A stretch of DNA of 64,000 bases from JBJTUH01 sp044346175 (GCA_044346175.1 JBIIZQ010000005.1:88815-152814), one strand, 5' to 3'. Numbered from the stretch's first letter, positions 8,441 to 18,158 are shown. A program made the numbers and translations. The notes: generated from the letters alone by a model not told the origin.

Positions 8441-10444
8441 ATGATTTTTCACAAGCTGATTACATCTGTTTTTGAAACAGGCAAACTGAAATGGGCTTCA
8501 CCACAGGAGGATGTGCATAAGGGGTTATATGCCACAGAGGTACCCTCAGGAAAGCATGCCGCAGATACCTTTAAGTTGAAACACCCTCCCAAAGGACAGG
8601 GTTTTTCCTCAGAGGTACTCTATGAACACTGGATGGAGCAAGCCGCACAGGCTGAAGTTGCTCAAGCTTACAATCAGGCATTGATTGCCTATCGTCAAGC
8701 GGCGGACATCAAACGTAATGACCCTGAGCCGTACTTAGAGGCACTGCGTGTGTGTGAGCAGGCACTTCAACATCCAGATATGGCCTTGGAGTGGTTGCAG
8801 CTTGCCTTGCAAGAATGCCCTATGACGCTCACACTTCTTGAGCATTGGTGTCGCTTTTGTATGACTCATCACAAATTTGACCTTGCAGAACGTGCCATAC
8901 GTCAAGCAAAATCACTTTTAAAAGAGTCGATGGTTGAAATTACCTTTTTACAGGCACAGGTGTATCAGGCAAGAGGTATTTTGGGTGAGGCCTTGCAATG
9001 GTTCCAATATGTGATTCGTGAAGCATCCAAAAAGCCTGATGTCGTCCCCGAAAAATCTGCTTTAATCATAGAAAGTCATATGCAGTGTGCCCAAATTTAT
9101 TTGGAACTCGGCAATACAGATGCTGGCTTGCGTGAACTACAATACCTCAGAAAATTAAATCCGAATCATTTGCATGTTTTGCAAAATCTTATTTACGCTT
9201 TGCTGAGTCATCACTACCCTAAAGAGGCGGCCCATGTCGCACGAGAAGCCTTACAGGTATTTCCTGATACACCCATACTCCATTACTTTTTGGCACAAGC
9301 TTTAGAGGAAGAAGGACGATTAGACCTTGCCGTAGCCAATTATCTGCATGCAAAGCGCCTTGATGATGAAGACCCCCTGTATTTATTAGGGTTATGTTTT
9401 GCCCTCCGTAAAATGTCCCGTATCCATGAGGCACTGGAATACCTTGAAGTTTCTCACCGAAAAGACCCTAAAAACACGGCTTTTTATTATCCTTTGGGCA
9501 TACTCTATTTACAGTGTAAGCAGCTGGAACGTGCAGAACATTTCCTTGAGCTTGCACTGAAACACCATATTGAAGTTGCTCAAGTACGTCCACTGCTCGC
9601 TATGATATGGCAACAAAACCCAATGAAAGCAAAGCAGGCACTGGTTGTGTTACAACAGGCACTACAGCAAGACCCTCATAATAGGGATGTACTCCATCAG
9701 TTAGGACAGTTTTATGCGACGGCGAAACAGTGGCCTCAAGCACAAATTTTTTTGGAAAAAGCCTATCGTCTTAACCCTGAAGATACTACCCTTCGTTATG
9801 ACCTTGCCATGTGTTATATTGACCAAAAACTATATCCTAAAGCACTTCAACTTCTCAAACATGCCCATCAGAAGCAAAAACTTGACCTCAAAACGCACTT
9901 GCTCCTTGTGAGCCTATGCTTACAACTTAAAACAGAACTTGCTTATGCTCGAGAAGCACTGGCTAAACTTGTGGTGGAATACCCAGTGAACCCTCAAGTT
10001 TTGATATTGCAGGGAGAGCTTGCCTTACGGGAAGGTGCTTTTGAAACAGTCGATGCGATTGCACGCCGTTTAATGCTATTGCCTCAAGATGCGATTATTG
10101 AAGGACATTGGCTACTTGGACAAAAGTTTTTCCAAATGGCATTGCAAGCTCAGGCTTCCCCCGAGCAAAAAGAAGTTTGGATGAACGAGGCAAAAAAGGC
10201 ATGGGAATGGGTGTTGGAACGTTACCCTAAACATGAGCCTTCTTGGGAATCGTATTTATTAGTCGCATTACATCTTGTAAATGGTCAATGGGTGCATTAC
10301 CTACGTACGTTGGAATGGTTGATTGAGCGTTATGCCCATCAGCAACCAGAGGTACTTCATATTTTGAAGCGTCAAGCCAAAAAAGCCTTATCGGGGTTTA
10401 ACCTTGAAAAACATCATCCTCAAGTAGATACACTTGCCTCTTAG
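8441..10444 (+). CDS. Tetratricopeptide-repeat protein
   Basis: A 667-residue protein made almost entirely of TPR-like helix pairs from about residue 65 to 600. Recurrent motifs such as ALQxxPxxxxxLxxLxxxY, the A-x2-A-L-x2-Y pattern and YPKALQLLKHA are visible. The first 60 residues are not TPR-like, and there is no signal peptide or membrane segment, so it should be cytosolic or peripheral. TPR arrays serve as protein-docking scaffolds; the likely clients are the products of the two genes upstream, with which it appears co-transcribed. A clear intrinsic terminator follows the stop. Confidence 0.8.
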   Translation: MIFHKLITSVFETGKLKWASPQEDVHKGLYATEVPSGKHAADTFKLKHPPKGQGFSSEVLYEHWMEQAAQAEVAQAYNQALIAYRQAADIKRNDPEPYLEALRVCEQALQHPDMALEWLQLALQECPMTLTLLEHWCRFCMTHHKFDLAERAIRQAKSLLKESMVEITFLQAQVYQARGILGEALQWFQYVIREASKKPDVVPEKSALIIESHMQCAQIYLELGNTDAGLRELQYLRKLNPNHLHVLQNLIYALLSHHYPKEAAHVAREALQVFPDTPILHYFLAQALEEEGRLDLAVANYLHAKRLDDEDPLYLLGLCFALRKMSRIHEALEYLEVSHRKDPKNTAFYYPLGILYLQCKQLERAEHFLELALKHHIEVAQVRPLLAMIWQQNPMKAKQALVVLQQALQQDPHNRDVLHQLGQFYATAKQWPQAQIFLEKAYRLNPEDTTLRYDLAMCYIDQKLYPKALQLLKHAHQKQKLDLKTHLLLVSLCLQLKTELAYAREALAKLVVEYPVNPQVLILQGELALREGAFETVDAIARRLMLLPQDAIIEGHWLLGQKFFQMALQAQASPEQKEVWMNEAKKAWEWVLERYPKHEPSWESYLLVALHLVNGQWVHYLRTLEWLIERYAHQQPEVLHILKRQAKKALSGFNLEKHHPQVDTLAS

Positions 10445-10465
10445 AAATAGGGTGTGTAAAGTGGG

Positions 10466-10487
10466 TACCGATTTTTATCGGTTTTTT
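10466..10487 (+). terminator. Intrinsic terminator of the MGLAA/Gly-rich/TPR operon
   Basis: ACCGAT and ATCGGT pair around TTTT and are followed at once by five T. It lies 22 bases after the TPR gene. A second ATCGGTA just downstream could form an alternative stem. Confidence 0.75.
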
Positions 10488-10531
10488 ATCGGTATGCACT
10501 TTTAGAATACGAGGTATGCTCACTCAAAAGC

Positions 10532-10560
10532 AAGGGGAAGGCTTGCAAGCCTTCCCCTTT
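10532..10560. terminator. Perfect palindrome serving as terminator for the minus-strand gene
   Basis: AAGGGGAAGGCTT pairs perfectly with its complement around GC, and the stem ends in T or A runs on both strands. It lies 11 bases beyond the stop of the minus-strand gene at 10572 and separates it from the TPR operon. Confidence 0.7.
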
Positions 10561-10571
10561 ACTCGTTTGGC

Positions 10572-10895
10572 TTAGCCAAAAAGCCCACCAATAAAGTTTT
10601 GAACCCCTCTGAAGAACCATTGTGCAGTTCCCGCAGAGTAAGGATTACTGTTCCCCATTTCTTTACGTGCGTTATCAAAGCGTTGTTCAGCTGTTTTACG
10701 CGGAGGCTGTGAGGCTCGTGTTTGCTGTGTGTTACTTGAACCTGTTGCATTGGAGGTTCTTCTGTTTGTGTCATTGGAGGTTCTTCTCTGGATTTTACTA
10801 ATATCAAATGGTGGCATATCGGACTTGGGTACACTAATACCAAAACGTTGAGAGGCTTGTTGCGACAAAGAGGGGGCTTGGTGCTGAATAAGCAT
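10572..10895 (-). CDS. Small polar hypothetical protein with RFG motif
   Basis: A 107-residue protein starting at the ATG at 10895. It is rich in Ser, Gln, Asn and Thr and probably disordered, apart from an aromatic, glycine-containing C-terminus (about 88-107). RFG occurs at residues 17-19. An eight-residue unit (RRTSNDTN / RRTSNATG) is repeated in tandem and corresponds to 24-base DNA repeats near 10748-10795. No family is recognised. A different, longer frame over the same bases has poorer composition and was not chosen. A terminator palindrome follows its stop closely, which supports a real transcript. Confidence 0.55.
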   Translation of the reverse strand: MLIQHQAPSLSQQASQRFGISVPKSDMPPFDISKIQRRTSNDTNRRTSNATGSSNTQQTRASQPPRKTAEQRFDNARKEMGNSNPYSAGTAQWFFRGVQNFIGGLFG

Positions 10896-11109
10896 GGTGT
10901 TAAAAATTCCGTTTTAATTTTTTGAGGGTATAATACTAAGCACACAGTAAAAAAACACACAAAAATAAGCACAGAAAGATGATTCTGTGGCAACACAAGG
11001 GTTTAAACGTTAAGACCCCGCCTTGACGCATTTTTTAACAACCTTAAACGTAATGGTATAAAGTTGCTTTAATGAGAGCATAGCGATGCTGTTAAAAAAA
11101 GGCAAGCTC

Positions 11110-11149
11110 TTTTATGAAAATGTTACATTATTGCAACATTTTCATAAAA
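11110..11149. other. Perfect 15-bp AT-rich hairpin
   Basis: TTTTATGAAAATGTT pairs exactly with AACATTTTCATAAAA around a 10-base loop. The loop and inner stem contain GTTACA-TTAT-TGCAAC, similar to the palindrome at 2692. It may be a protein-binding site or an RNA hairpin. A T tract sits inside the stem rather than after it. Confidence 0.6.
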
Positions 11150-11261
11150 CGACGCTCCTAAGCATTCATACGTCCAACGCCTATATTCAGTATGACGTGC
11201 CTTCCCCTGTCACCCTGCACGGAGTGGCAGGGTCTACTACACCTCACCTCACCTTCTGGAT

Positions 11262-11287
11262 TCCGCCACTTCGTACGGCATGACGAC
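11262..11287. repeat. Palindromic intergenic repeat
   Basis: GGATTCCGCC-ACTTC-GTACGGCATGACG is a member of the GGAT-stem-ATGACG family. The stem is imperfect here. Confidence 0.6.
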
Positions 11288-11454
11288 GCATTCGGGCAAT
11301 CGTATGAAAAAGCTCCTTCCTTCCTCTCTCTTATCTCTCTCCATGGGCCCCACAGAGAGAGAAGATGACCTATTGAGAATAATCTCATGATTTTAATCCA
11401 TCAAGCTTTCTATAGCCTTTCATGCGATTACCCTACCCAGATAAAGAGAAGAGT

Positions 11455-11483
11455 TTGTGCTTAGGGGGTGTTTTTGATACAAT
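11455..11483 (+). promoter_or_regulatory. Possible promoter of the exported protein gene
   Basis: TTGTGC is followed after 17 bases by TACAAT, a good -10. It lies about 70 bases before the chosen start at 11556. Confidence 0.35.
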
Positions 11484-11555
11484 ACTTACTAATCAATAAG
11501 GCACTGTTGCCTGTTAATGTCTAATTCCGTTTTTGATGACTATCGAGGGTGAACC

Positions 11556-13325
11556 TTGTCAGGGCAGAGATGCAGCAGCAATCAACCTTTTTTCGGTAGG
11601 GTGTCTTGGAATAGGCATTGCGGGCTTACCAATGGCATCCGTCATTGGGCAGTGTCTTTTTATTTGCTGGCTACACTGCTTGTATTCAGCGTGCCATGGC
11701 TTTTTGTGTGTAAGGGGTATGCACAAAGCCCTCCGACATCCCCTCAAGCTTCCCAAAAACCTACTGATACCACACAGGCACTTCAACGTGCCTTAACCAA
11801 AGTGCGTGTTTCACCTCTTGAGAACACGCCGCTTCAGGAGTCTTTTCCTTTGCTTGACGAGCAAGAAGAAGCCCAGTACGGTATGCAGGCACTCTGTGTA
11901 CAAATTAGGGTGCTTTTTCGTATTGCGGACCAAGCCCTCTTGCAAAATCATTTTGATTTGACGCTTGAAGCCCTCAACCATATTCAACGCAAGCAACGTA
12001 GGTTGCAACAGGAAATGTATCAGTTAGGTTTGACTGAAATGGCACCCGTTGCTTCTAAAAAAGAAGCCCTTTCGTCGCCATCCCATTTTCTGGATGAAGA
12101 CATGGGGTATCTTTTATTACCGCTTTCGATGAGACACCCCGTTGAGCTAGAGGGGCTTGAAGCACCCAAATTTCGTTCGTCTGTGGCACAAAATGTTATT
12201 CAAGATGTTTTTCATTCCACAGCCTACCGCCGTAAACAAAACGATGCCCTTGCACGTTTACCAGACGATGCAACCGTCCTACAGCGCTTTATATTGACCA
12301 TTACACATTTGCAAAACCAACAATCACAAAAGGTGCGTTTGTCTCAACACGAGTTGGAACAGCTTCACATTTTGCTATTACAGCAGGAGTTGTCGATTGA
12401 ATCACTGCGTCAAGCATTTAGTCATCCTTGGATACAGGCGTTTTTACTTGCCCGTAAGGCGATGGCTTCAGATGCAACTCGTATGAGTCAGGTGGCTTAT
12501 CTCCAAGAGGCTGGGAATCATTTACGTAAGCCCTTTTTCTCGCCCTCCTTGCTTCAAACCTTGAAACGTGTCCATCCTTCTTTGGATACGCAAGCTTTAG
12601 AGGTTAATCTAGTCCCTTTTTGGCAAGGGTATGTGGCTTATCTTATGCGTCTTGTTCAACAGACGCATACCCCTGAGTCTTTGCAACAAGGGGTGTGTTT
12701 AAGGCACACGCCCTTTACGCAAGCGGTTGAAAACCATACCTTCATTTACCCTGAGGCATGGCTACGTGTTTGGTTACCCGTGGTGCGTCAAGCACGGTAT
12801 TTAAGCTTGTTGCGTTATTCTGCCTTTGCACCCATTATGCAACAATTTGATAAAAAAGGTCGTGTGATTGATACACCCTACTATCAGCTTTATCATCAAG
12901 TGATGCCTCGTCTATTGTTACTCTTAACTTACAATAGCCACTTTAAAACCTTAGCGATGTTTCAAGCATTTCAAAATCAGAGTAAGCATGAAGCGTATTC
13001 ATTTGAGGTTGGAAACGCTAAGGAGGCTCTTGAGACTTTGCAAGCTTGGTATGTGACCCGTCCTGAGGTGCTTCCCCATTTAGAACTGGCATGGTATAAA
13101 GCCTTGAAACACGCCCGTTTGTTGGACAATCAAGAACGCCTGATGCGTCAGGCCTTGGTGTTACCTTGGGTTAGGGCGACTGCCGACCTTTCTACACACC
13201 ATGTCAGCCCTGAGGTTGATGCTTTTGCTGCTTGGCAACAGAAGAGTTCTTCAGGGCTTTATGTACTCTTTGAACGTACGACCCTGAAACCCAACCGTGG
13301 GTATTTGCAAACGTTGATGAAGTAG
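11556..13325 (+). CDS. Exported hypothetical protein
   Basis: A protein of up to 589 residues. Residues about 31-56 are a hydrophobic helix ending in GYAQS, a plausible signal peptide with cleavage after AQ. The TTG at 11556 has GAGGGTGA seven bases upstream; a GTG inside the frame just before SFYLLATLL would give a more usual signal-peptide length but lacks a ribosome site. The mature part is helical and polar, rich in Leu, Gln, His and Arg, with no repeats or catalytic motif I can identify. It probably acts in the periplasm. The AI-2E family permease gene follows on the same strand after 93 bases. Confidence 0.7.
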   Translation: MSGQRCSSNQPFFGRVSWNRHCGLTNGIRHWAVSFYLLATLLVFSVPWLFVCKGYAQSPPTSPQASQKPTDTTQALQRALTKVRVSPLENTPLQESFPLLDEQEEAQYGMQALCVQIRVLFRIADQALLQNHFDLTLEALNHIQRKQRRLQQEMYQLGLTEMAPVASKKEALSSPSHFLDEDMGYLLLPLSMRHPVELEGLEAPKFRSSVAQNVIQDVFHSTAYRRKQNDALARLPDDATVLQRFILTITHLQNQQSQKVRLSQHELEQLHILLLQQELSIESLRQAFSHPWIQAFLLARKAMASDATRMSQVAYLQEAGNHLRKPFFSPSLLQTLKRVHPSLDTQALEVNLVPFWQGYVAYLMRLVQQTHTPESLQQGVCLRHTPFTQAVENHTFIYPEAWLRVWLPVVRQARYLSLLRYSAFAPIMQQFDKKGRVIDTPYYQLYHQVMPRLLLLLTYNSHFKTLAMFQAFQNQSKHEAYSFEVGNAKEALETLQAWYVTRPEVLPHLELAWYKALKHARLLDNQERLMRQALVLPWVRATADLSTHHVSPEVDAFAAWQQKSSSGLYVLFERTTLKPNRGYLQTLMK

Positions 13326-13330
13326 TTTCT

Positions 13331-13375
13331 ACACCGTTTTTGGTGTGGTGCTATTTGTTTTTACGGATTATCTTT
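13331..13375 (+). terminator. Weak terminator-like hairpin
   Basis: ACACC and GGTGT pair around a T-rich loop a few bases after the stop, with TTTTT about 15 bases further. The stem is short, so read-through into the permease gene is possible. Confidence 0.25.
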
Positions 13376-13418
13376 TTGATAGATTGTCATTTCGCTGATT
13401 TTCAAGGAACTCTCTCTA

Positions 13419-14981
13419 ATGCGCTTTAGAATGTCCACCCTGATTGACCGTGCTGCACAGCTGAGTCTTTGTACAATGGGGATATTCCACATAGGTTTAA
13501 TTGCAACGCAATTGGGTAATGCGTTTCAAAGCGTGATTGTGATGCTGGGCTTGGTACTTGTGTGGGTTTATGTACTCCTTGCACCCGTGAATGGTCTTAC
13601 GCTGTTGCTTCAAAAAGCGTCTGGGTGGCTTGGTCGTGCGTATCATTGGCCCAAGGGGCTTGTGAAAACATGCCGTACACTTTCAAGAGCCGTGGCTATT
13701 TTAAGTATGTACGCTCTCAGTGCGTTAACACTCTTCTTGATGAGTTTGTGGGTTGTACCCACTGCATTGGAGCAGTTTACGGTGCTGCAACGTCAGTTGC
13801 CTGGTATGGTGCATCAAAGTCTTGAATGGCTGATTGAGCAACCTATCGTGATTGACACCATTGAAGAAGATGTCCAGCAATCCTTGCAAGAGTACCGTAA
13901 ACAAAAACATGGTATCGCCGTCTTAGTACCTACACGCCAACATGGAGCATCCTTACCCCATGAAGCTAGCCAGCCTCTATCACCCGCTCAAGAGAAACCT
14001 CCTTCAAAACCTCCTGCGACAAACAAGCATCATTGGACGAAAGAAGAAGCCACCTTTATTGAGACGGTTTGGCTTCCAGCCCATTTAAAAACGGTGTTCC
14101 AGTTAGGAACACCTGGTAGTGCCTCTCGTCAATCAAGTGTGCAGGGTAAACAGCCTCCCTCGAGTATGCCAACGCTTTTCCCCTCGAATGCTTCGCCTCG
14201 TGGTACGATGAATCTTCCACCTGTGAGTGGTGCGAATAGTGGGGTTCCAAATCCAGCAGGGAATAGCCTTGCTTTGGCAAGCAGTGTGGTGGGGCAAGTG
14301 CTGGCACAAGTCGCACAGGTACTGGGAGGTGCTTTGTCAGGTTTACTCTACGTCTTAACTGGTTCGGTACTGGTATTTTATTTGCTCTTAGATGGGCCTA
14401 AATTGAAGAGTGAGTTCATTCAACTTTTTCCTATGAAGTTACAGCCACCCGTCAAACAACTTTTTTTAGACACCCACCATATTATGTATGGTTTCGTGAA
14501 AGGGCAGGTCTTTTTAGGGATTGCCACGGGTATTTTCATGATGATTGTGTATGCCGCCTTTGGTACACCCTTTGCGTTTCTTCTTGGGTTGTGGTTTGGT
14601 GCGGCAGAAATACTCCCTGTTGTGGGGACATGGATTGGCTTTTTACCTGGTATTTTACTGATGCTTTTTATCTCACCCATTAAGCTGTTGTTTTTAATGA
14701 TGATTGTTTATATTTACCAAACCATTAAAGATAACATCGTTGCCCCTAAAGTGATTGGTGACACGATGGGATTGCATCCTGTGGTGGTGGTTTTATCCTT
14801 GCTGATATGCTCTCAGTTGAATGGTCTTATTGGTGTGTTATTTGCTATTCCTTTAGCTAGCTTCCTAAAAGTCATTCTATTGCATATCAAAACCTATGTA
14901 GAAAGCCCAAGCCCATCGACCCCAAGTCTATCGGAATATACGGCATTATCAAATCCCCCTCCAGAGATGCAAAGCCCTTGA
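13419..14981 (+). CDS. AI-2E family transporter (PF01594) with a large insertion
   Basis: The protein has about eight membrane segments. The C-terminal half carries the family hallmarks: DGPKLK, then paired helices with the GFVKGQ and GxxxxILPVVGTWIGFLPG segments, and the KDNIVAPKVIGDTMGLHPVV signature. Members export autoinducer-like or other small molecules or exchange ions; the substrate here is unknown. It is 520 residues, longer than the usual 350-400, because residues about 165-285 form a Pro/Ser-rich, low-complexity insertion in the long loop after the third helix. AAGGAA precedes the ATG by about 10 bases; a second in-frame ATG five codons on is an alternative. Confidence 0.85.
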   Translation: MRFRMSTLIDRAAQLSLCTMGIFHIGLIATQLGNAFQSVIVMLGLVLVWVYVLLAPVNGLTLLLQKASGWLGRAYHWPKGLVKTCRTLSRAVAILSMYALSALTLFLMSLWVVPTALEQFTVLQRQLPGMVHQSLEWLIEQPIVIDTIEEDVQQSLQEYRKQKHGIAVLVPTRQHGASLPHEASQPLSPAQEKPPSKPPATNKHHWTKEEATFIETVWLPAHLKTVFQLGTPGSASRQSSVQGKQPPSSMPTLFPSNASPRGTMNLPPVSGANSGVPNPAGNSLALASSVVGQVLAQVAQVLGGALSGLLYVLTGSVLVFYLLLDGPKLKSEFIQLFPMKLQPPVKQLFLDTHHIMYGFVKGQVFLGIATGIFMMIVYAAFGTPFAFLLGLWFGAAEILPVVGTWIGFLPGILLMLFISPIKLLFLMMIVYIYQTIKDNIVAPKVIGDTMGLHPVVVVLSLLICSQLNGLIGVLFAIPLASFLKVILLHIKTYVESPSPSTPSLSEYTALSNPPPEMQSP

Positions 14982-15445
14982 GGTAACAAGAGGCATTGGC
15001 TGTTTTCGTTAAAAAACGTTACAATTTGCAGCTTTGCCCACAAAAGAGGTATACTTCTGAATGAATGGAAATAGAAAGGCTTTTTGGGTTCTCTCATAGA
15101 GACCTCTTTACGCTTTGGGTTACTGGTCTAATACAATATCGGCTTGACGTTGTTTTGTATGCACTCGCCTGGGGCTGTCATACATGGCTATCGTCTTATG
15201 TTGCCTTACTTGGTGTTGTCTTCTGTGCAATTCCAAATGATAGCTTGTTTTTATTGTATTAAGCCGTCATAAAACATGTCTTGTTTCACATCTTGATGTT
15301 GTGTGGATAAAGTCGGTTTGGATTGATTCGGAAACTCTGTTTAAGGATTTTTCTTTCATCGCATTTTAGTAAAATGCTTGTTGAAGAAGACCCTGTAAGG
15401 ACCTGTGTGATATTGCCTAGGATTTAGGAAAGAGGTTTAACGACA
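14982..15445. other. Intergenic region of 464 bases
   Basis: No clear hairpin, repeat or promoter stands out. A 65-codon frame at 15065-15262 has hydrophobic stretches but no ribosome-binding site or family match, and I do not annotate it as a gene. Confidence 0.4.
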
Positions 15446-16795
15446 ATGGGAAGTACCATGCGATTTTTATGGCTACTAATGGTAGGGTTAGGATTAGGCA
15501 CGCGTCGACATATCAATGTTTTAATTGCCATTCTCTCTGGTGCCATTTTAGGGATTGTAGCACCACAAGTGTCTTGGCTGATGCCTAGTGTGGCTGTGTT
15601 TGATGTTTTAGGGCAGCTCTTCATTCGTATGGTGATGATGCTCGTGATTCCTATGGTAGTGAGTGCCTTAATAGTAGGGCTTGGTGCGATTAAGAACGAG
15701 GAGGATTTGAACCGTATTGGCGGTAAAACACTCACTTGGTTTTTAACCCTAATGACTTTAGGCAGTGTAGTAGGACTCTTTTTTGTGAGCTTGTTTAAGC
15801 CTGGTTTCAGTTTACAGGCTGATATGCAGCACCTTTTAGCGAATACCCACACGACCATGCAAACCGCTGGGGTTCAGCTTGGGCAAGCGGCTTCACTGAA
15901 AGACCTCCTCATTCATTTAATTCCTGATAACCCGATTCAGGCCTTAAGCACCATGGACATGCTCCCTGTACTACTTTTTACCTTGGTGCTTGGTGTGGCG
16001 TGTAATCGTATTGGTGATGCGGGCAAGCCATTGGTAAGCTTTTTTGAGAGCTTGTACATGGCCACCATGAAAATTACTCACTGGGTGATGATGTTTTCTG
16101 TGATAGGGGTTTTCTCTTTAACTTTCTCAAGCGTCGCACGTTTAGGTGTTCAGGTTTTCAGTCATTTACTGCCTTTTGCCCTGACGGTACTGGTTGCCTT
16201 GGCAACACTGCTCTTGGTTATATTACCTGCTGTCCTTTACTATGGGGCAAGGGTCTCTCCTGTGAAGTTTTATCAGTCTATTTCAGAAGCTATGATGGTA
16301 GGCTTCGGTACGGCAAGCTACGGTGCGACATTGCCTATTACCATGGCATGTGCGGAACAGCGTACGGGTCTCAGCCATAAAATGGCAACCTTTGTATTAC
16401 CCATTGGGGCAAATATGAAGCTCGCAACTGCCATGTTTGAGGTCATTGCCACAGTGTTTCTTGCACAAGCGATGGGGCTTTCTGTCGGGTTGTATGAAGC
16501 CGTTTTAATTACTATCCTTTCCATCGTCGCTTCCATTGCTGCACCAGGTGTGCCGAGTGCAGGGCTTGTGACGCTTGCCATTATTACTAAAAGTTTAGGC
16601 GGCTCCTACGCTCAACTGGCAAGTGCGGTGGTACTGCTCTGGCCCATTGACCGTATTTTGGATATGCTCCGAACCATGGTCAACGTTGCAGGAGGGGTGA
16701 CTGTGGCAACACTGGTGGCTTCTTCCGAGCAAGAACTTAATGAGGATGTTCTAAATCATCAAGTGCTTTGGAAAGATGATATGCTCAAAGCCTAG
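15446..16795 (+). CDS. Dicarboxylate/amino acid:cation symporter (DAACS family)
   Basis: An inner-membrane carrier of the GltP/DctA type (PF00375) that couples uptake of acidic amino acids or C4-dicarboxylates to Na+ or H+. The two hairpin-loop regions are recognisable: GTASYGATLP in place of the usual serine-rich SSSATLP, and VLPIGANMKLATAMFE in place of PIGATxNMDGTA. GVPSAGLVTL and the terminal DRILDMLRTMVNVAGG (usual DRxxTxxNVxGD) follow. The missing MDGT and final Asp residues suggest altered cation or substrate binding. At 449 residues the length is normal. Start at an ATG preceded by GAAAGAGG-like sequence; the second ATG four codons on is also possible. Confidence 0.87.
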   Translation: MGSTMRFLWLLMVGLGLGTRRHINVLIAILSGAILGIVAPQVSWLMPSVAVFDVLGQLFIRMVMMLVIPMVVSALIVGLGAIKNEEDLNRIGGKTLTWFLTLMTLGSVVGLFFVSLFKPGFSLQADMQHLLANTHTTMQTAGVQLGQAASLKDLLIHLIPDNPIQALSTMDMLPVLLFTLVLGVACNRIGDAGKPLVSFFESLYMATMKITHWVMMFSVIGVFSLTFSSVARLGVQVFSHLLPFALTVLVALATLLLVILPAVLYYGARVSPVKFYQSISEAMMVGFGTASYGATLPITMACAEQRTGLSHKMATFVLPIGANMKLATAMFEVIATVFLAQAMGLSVGLYEAVLITILSIVASIAAPGVPSAGLVTLAIITKSLGGSYAQLASAVVLLWPIDRILDMLRTMVNVAGGVTVATLVASSEQELNEDVLNHQVLWKDDMLKA

Positions 16796-16806
16796 AACCC
16801 TTAGTA

Positions 16807-16848
16807 ATCCCTACCCCTTGAGTTGGAGGGGTCAGGGATTCCTTCTTT
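16807..16848 (+). terminator. Terminator-like hairpin after the symporter gene
   Basis: ATCCCTACCCCT pairs with AGGGGTCAGGGAT (one bulged C) and is followed by a T/C-rich stretch. It begins 12 bases after the symporter stop and lies inside the small frame described next. Confidence 0.55.
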
Positions 16849-17045
16849 ACAAAACACCAGCTCAGGCAAAGGCGTATTTAACTAAAAATAAAGATGCTGT
16901 CTGTCGTATTGTGAATGAAGTGGCAGGGTATGTTCGTTCAGTTAATCCTGGGTTAAATACAACCAGTTTGAGTGCTGTTGTAGTTGAGAATCAACGTAAT
17001 GGAAGTAGTAAAATCCATACCACGACAAGCTACCCGATAAAATAG
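16849..17045 (+). pseudogene. Small reading frame, perhaps a gene remnant
   Basis: Downstream of the symporter terminator a frame encodes about 65 residues of protein-like composition (KTPAQAKAYLTKNKD onward, ending TTSYPIK). The frame is open back to an ATG at 16776, but that start lies in the symporter gene and the frame would run through the terminator hairpin. No start with a ribosome site follows the hairpin. I read it as the 3' remnant of a lost gene or a small gene with an unusual start. No family is recognised. Confidence 0.3.
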
Positions 17046-17077
17046 GCATTTTGGGCAAATATCAAAAGGCAAGTATC

Positions 17078-17113
17078 AAAAAGAGTACCCCTCAAAGTAG
17101 GGGTACTCTTTTT
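17078..17113. terminator. Strong bidirectional terminator
   Basis: AAAAAGAGTACCCCT pairs perfectly over 15 bp with AGGGGTACTCTTTTT around a 6-base loop. It separates convergent transcripts, the symporter side on the plus strand and prs on the minus strand. Confidence 0.85.
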
Positions 17114-17153
17114 ATTAGCGTTTAAAAGGTTAACGTCATTCGTGATGCGGTGT

Positions 17154-18158
17154 TTATAAAAACATCTCGCTGACAGACTGGGCACCTTGAATACGTGCAA
17201 TGGCTTCTCCGAGTAAAGGTGCTATCGACACTTGTACAATTTTGGAAACCGCTTTGGCTTCCTCTTTTAAAGGAATACTATCTGTGACGATGACCTCTCG
17301 AATGCCTGAGTTTGCCAAGCGTTCTACAGCAGGACCAGAGAATACAGGGTGAGTGGCAAGTACATCTACTGAGGCTGCCCCTTCGTTTAAAAGCATTTCT
17401 GCTGCTGCAACAATGGTACCAGCGGTATCAATCATGTCGTCAATCAGAACGGCATTTTTACCCTTGACGCTTCCAATCAAGTGGAATACTTCTGAAACAT
17501 TATGTGCACTTCTACGTTTATCCACAATGGCAATAGGTGCGTTGATACGCTTTGCAAAACGTCTTGCACGCTCCACACCTCCAGCATCAGGAGAAACAAT
17601 AATGGGGTCGGCTAGTTGTTTTTTTTCAATGTAGTGTAGTAATACGGGGGCGGCTTGTAAGTGGTCTGTGAGGATATTGAAAAACCCTTGAAGTTGTCCT
17701 GTGTGGAGATCCATGGCAAGTACACGGGTCGCCCCTGCGGTTGAAATAAGGTCAGCTACAAGCTTTGCAGAAATAGGCTCACGACCACTATTTTTTCGGT
17801 CTTGACGTGCATAACCATAATAGGGTATGACGGCCGTAATTTCAGCAGCACTGGCACGTTTCAGGGCATCTAAAATGAGGAGTAACTCCATCAGGTTTTC
17901 ATTCACGTTGTGACAGGTAGGCTGCACCACAAAAACATGGTCGCCTCTAACGCTTTCTTGGATTTGCACGTAGCTTTCGCCATCGCTAAAATTTTTGCTT
18001 ACCATGGGACTTACTTGAATCCCAAGATATTCTGCAACTTGGTGTGCTAATTCAGGGTTTGCACGCCCAGTAAATAATTTGACACAGCTTTCAGTTTGGT
18101 AACAACCAGCCATATTGAATTGAGGAAGAGCCATTTCTACGACCATCATGACGTTCAC
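17154..18158 (-). CDS. prs: Ribose-phosphate pyrophosphokinase
   Basis: The enzyme makes PRPP from ribose 5-phosphate and ATP for nucleotide, histidine and tryptophan synthesis in the cytosol. The ATP-site segment IPYYGYARQDRK is at about residues 111-122, the catalytic DLHTGQ segment at 150-155 and the PRPP loop IDDMIDTAGT at 239-248. At 334 residues it is slightly longer than the usual 310-320, with the extra part at the N-terminus. Start choice is open: the GTG at 18158 lies four bases after AGGAG, and ATG-ATG at 18144-18149 is 12 or more bases away. The core begins near KLFTGRANPEL. It has its own terminator downstream and no obvious operon partner. Confidence 0.95.
   Translation of the reverse strand: MNVMMVVEMALPQFNMAGCYQTESCVKLFTGRANPELAHQVAEYLGIQVSPMVSKNFSDGESYVQIQESVRGDHVFVVQPTCHNVNENLMELLLILDALKRASAAEITAVIPYYGYARQDRKNSGREPISAKLVADLISTAGATRVLAMDLHTGQLQGFFNILTDHLQAAPVLLHYIEKKQLADPIIVSPDAGGVERARRFAKRINAPIAIVDKRRSAHNVSEVFHLIGSVKGKNAVLIDDMIDTAGTIVAAAEMLLNEGAASVDVLATHPVFSGPAVERLANSGIREVIVTDSIPLKEEAKAVSKIVQVSIAPLLGEAIARIQGAQSVSEMFL

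Larger units (their letters stand above)
10896..11555. other. Intergenic region of 660 bases with hairpins and a repeat
   Basis: It holds an AT-rich perfect 15-bp hairpin (11110-11149), a GC hairpin near 11211-11232 (ACCCTG/CAGGGT), a copy of the palindromic repeat at 11262-11287 and a possible promoter for the exported protein gene. Short frames here run through the hairpins and are not credible genes. Confidence 0.55.
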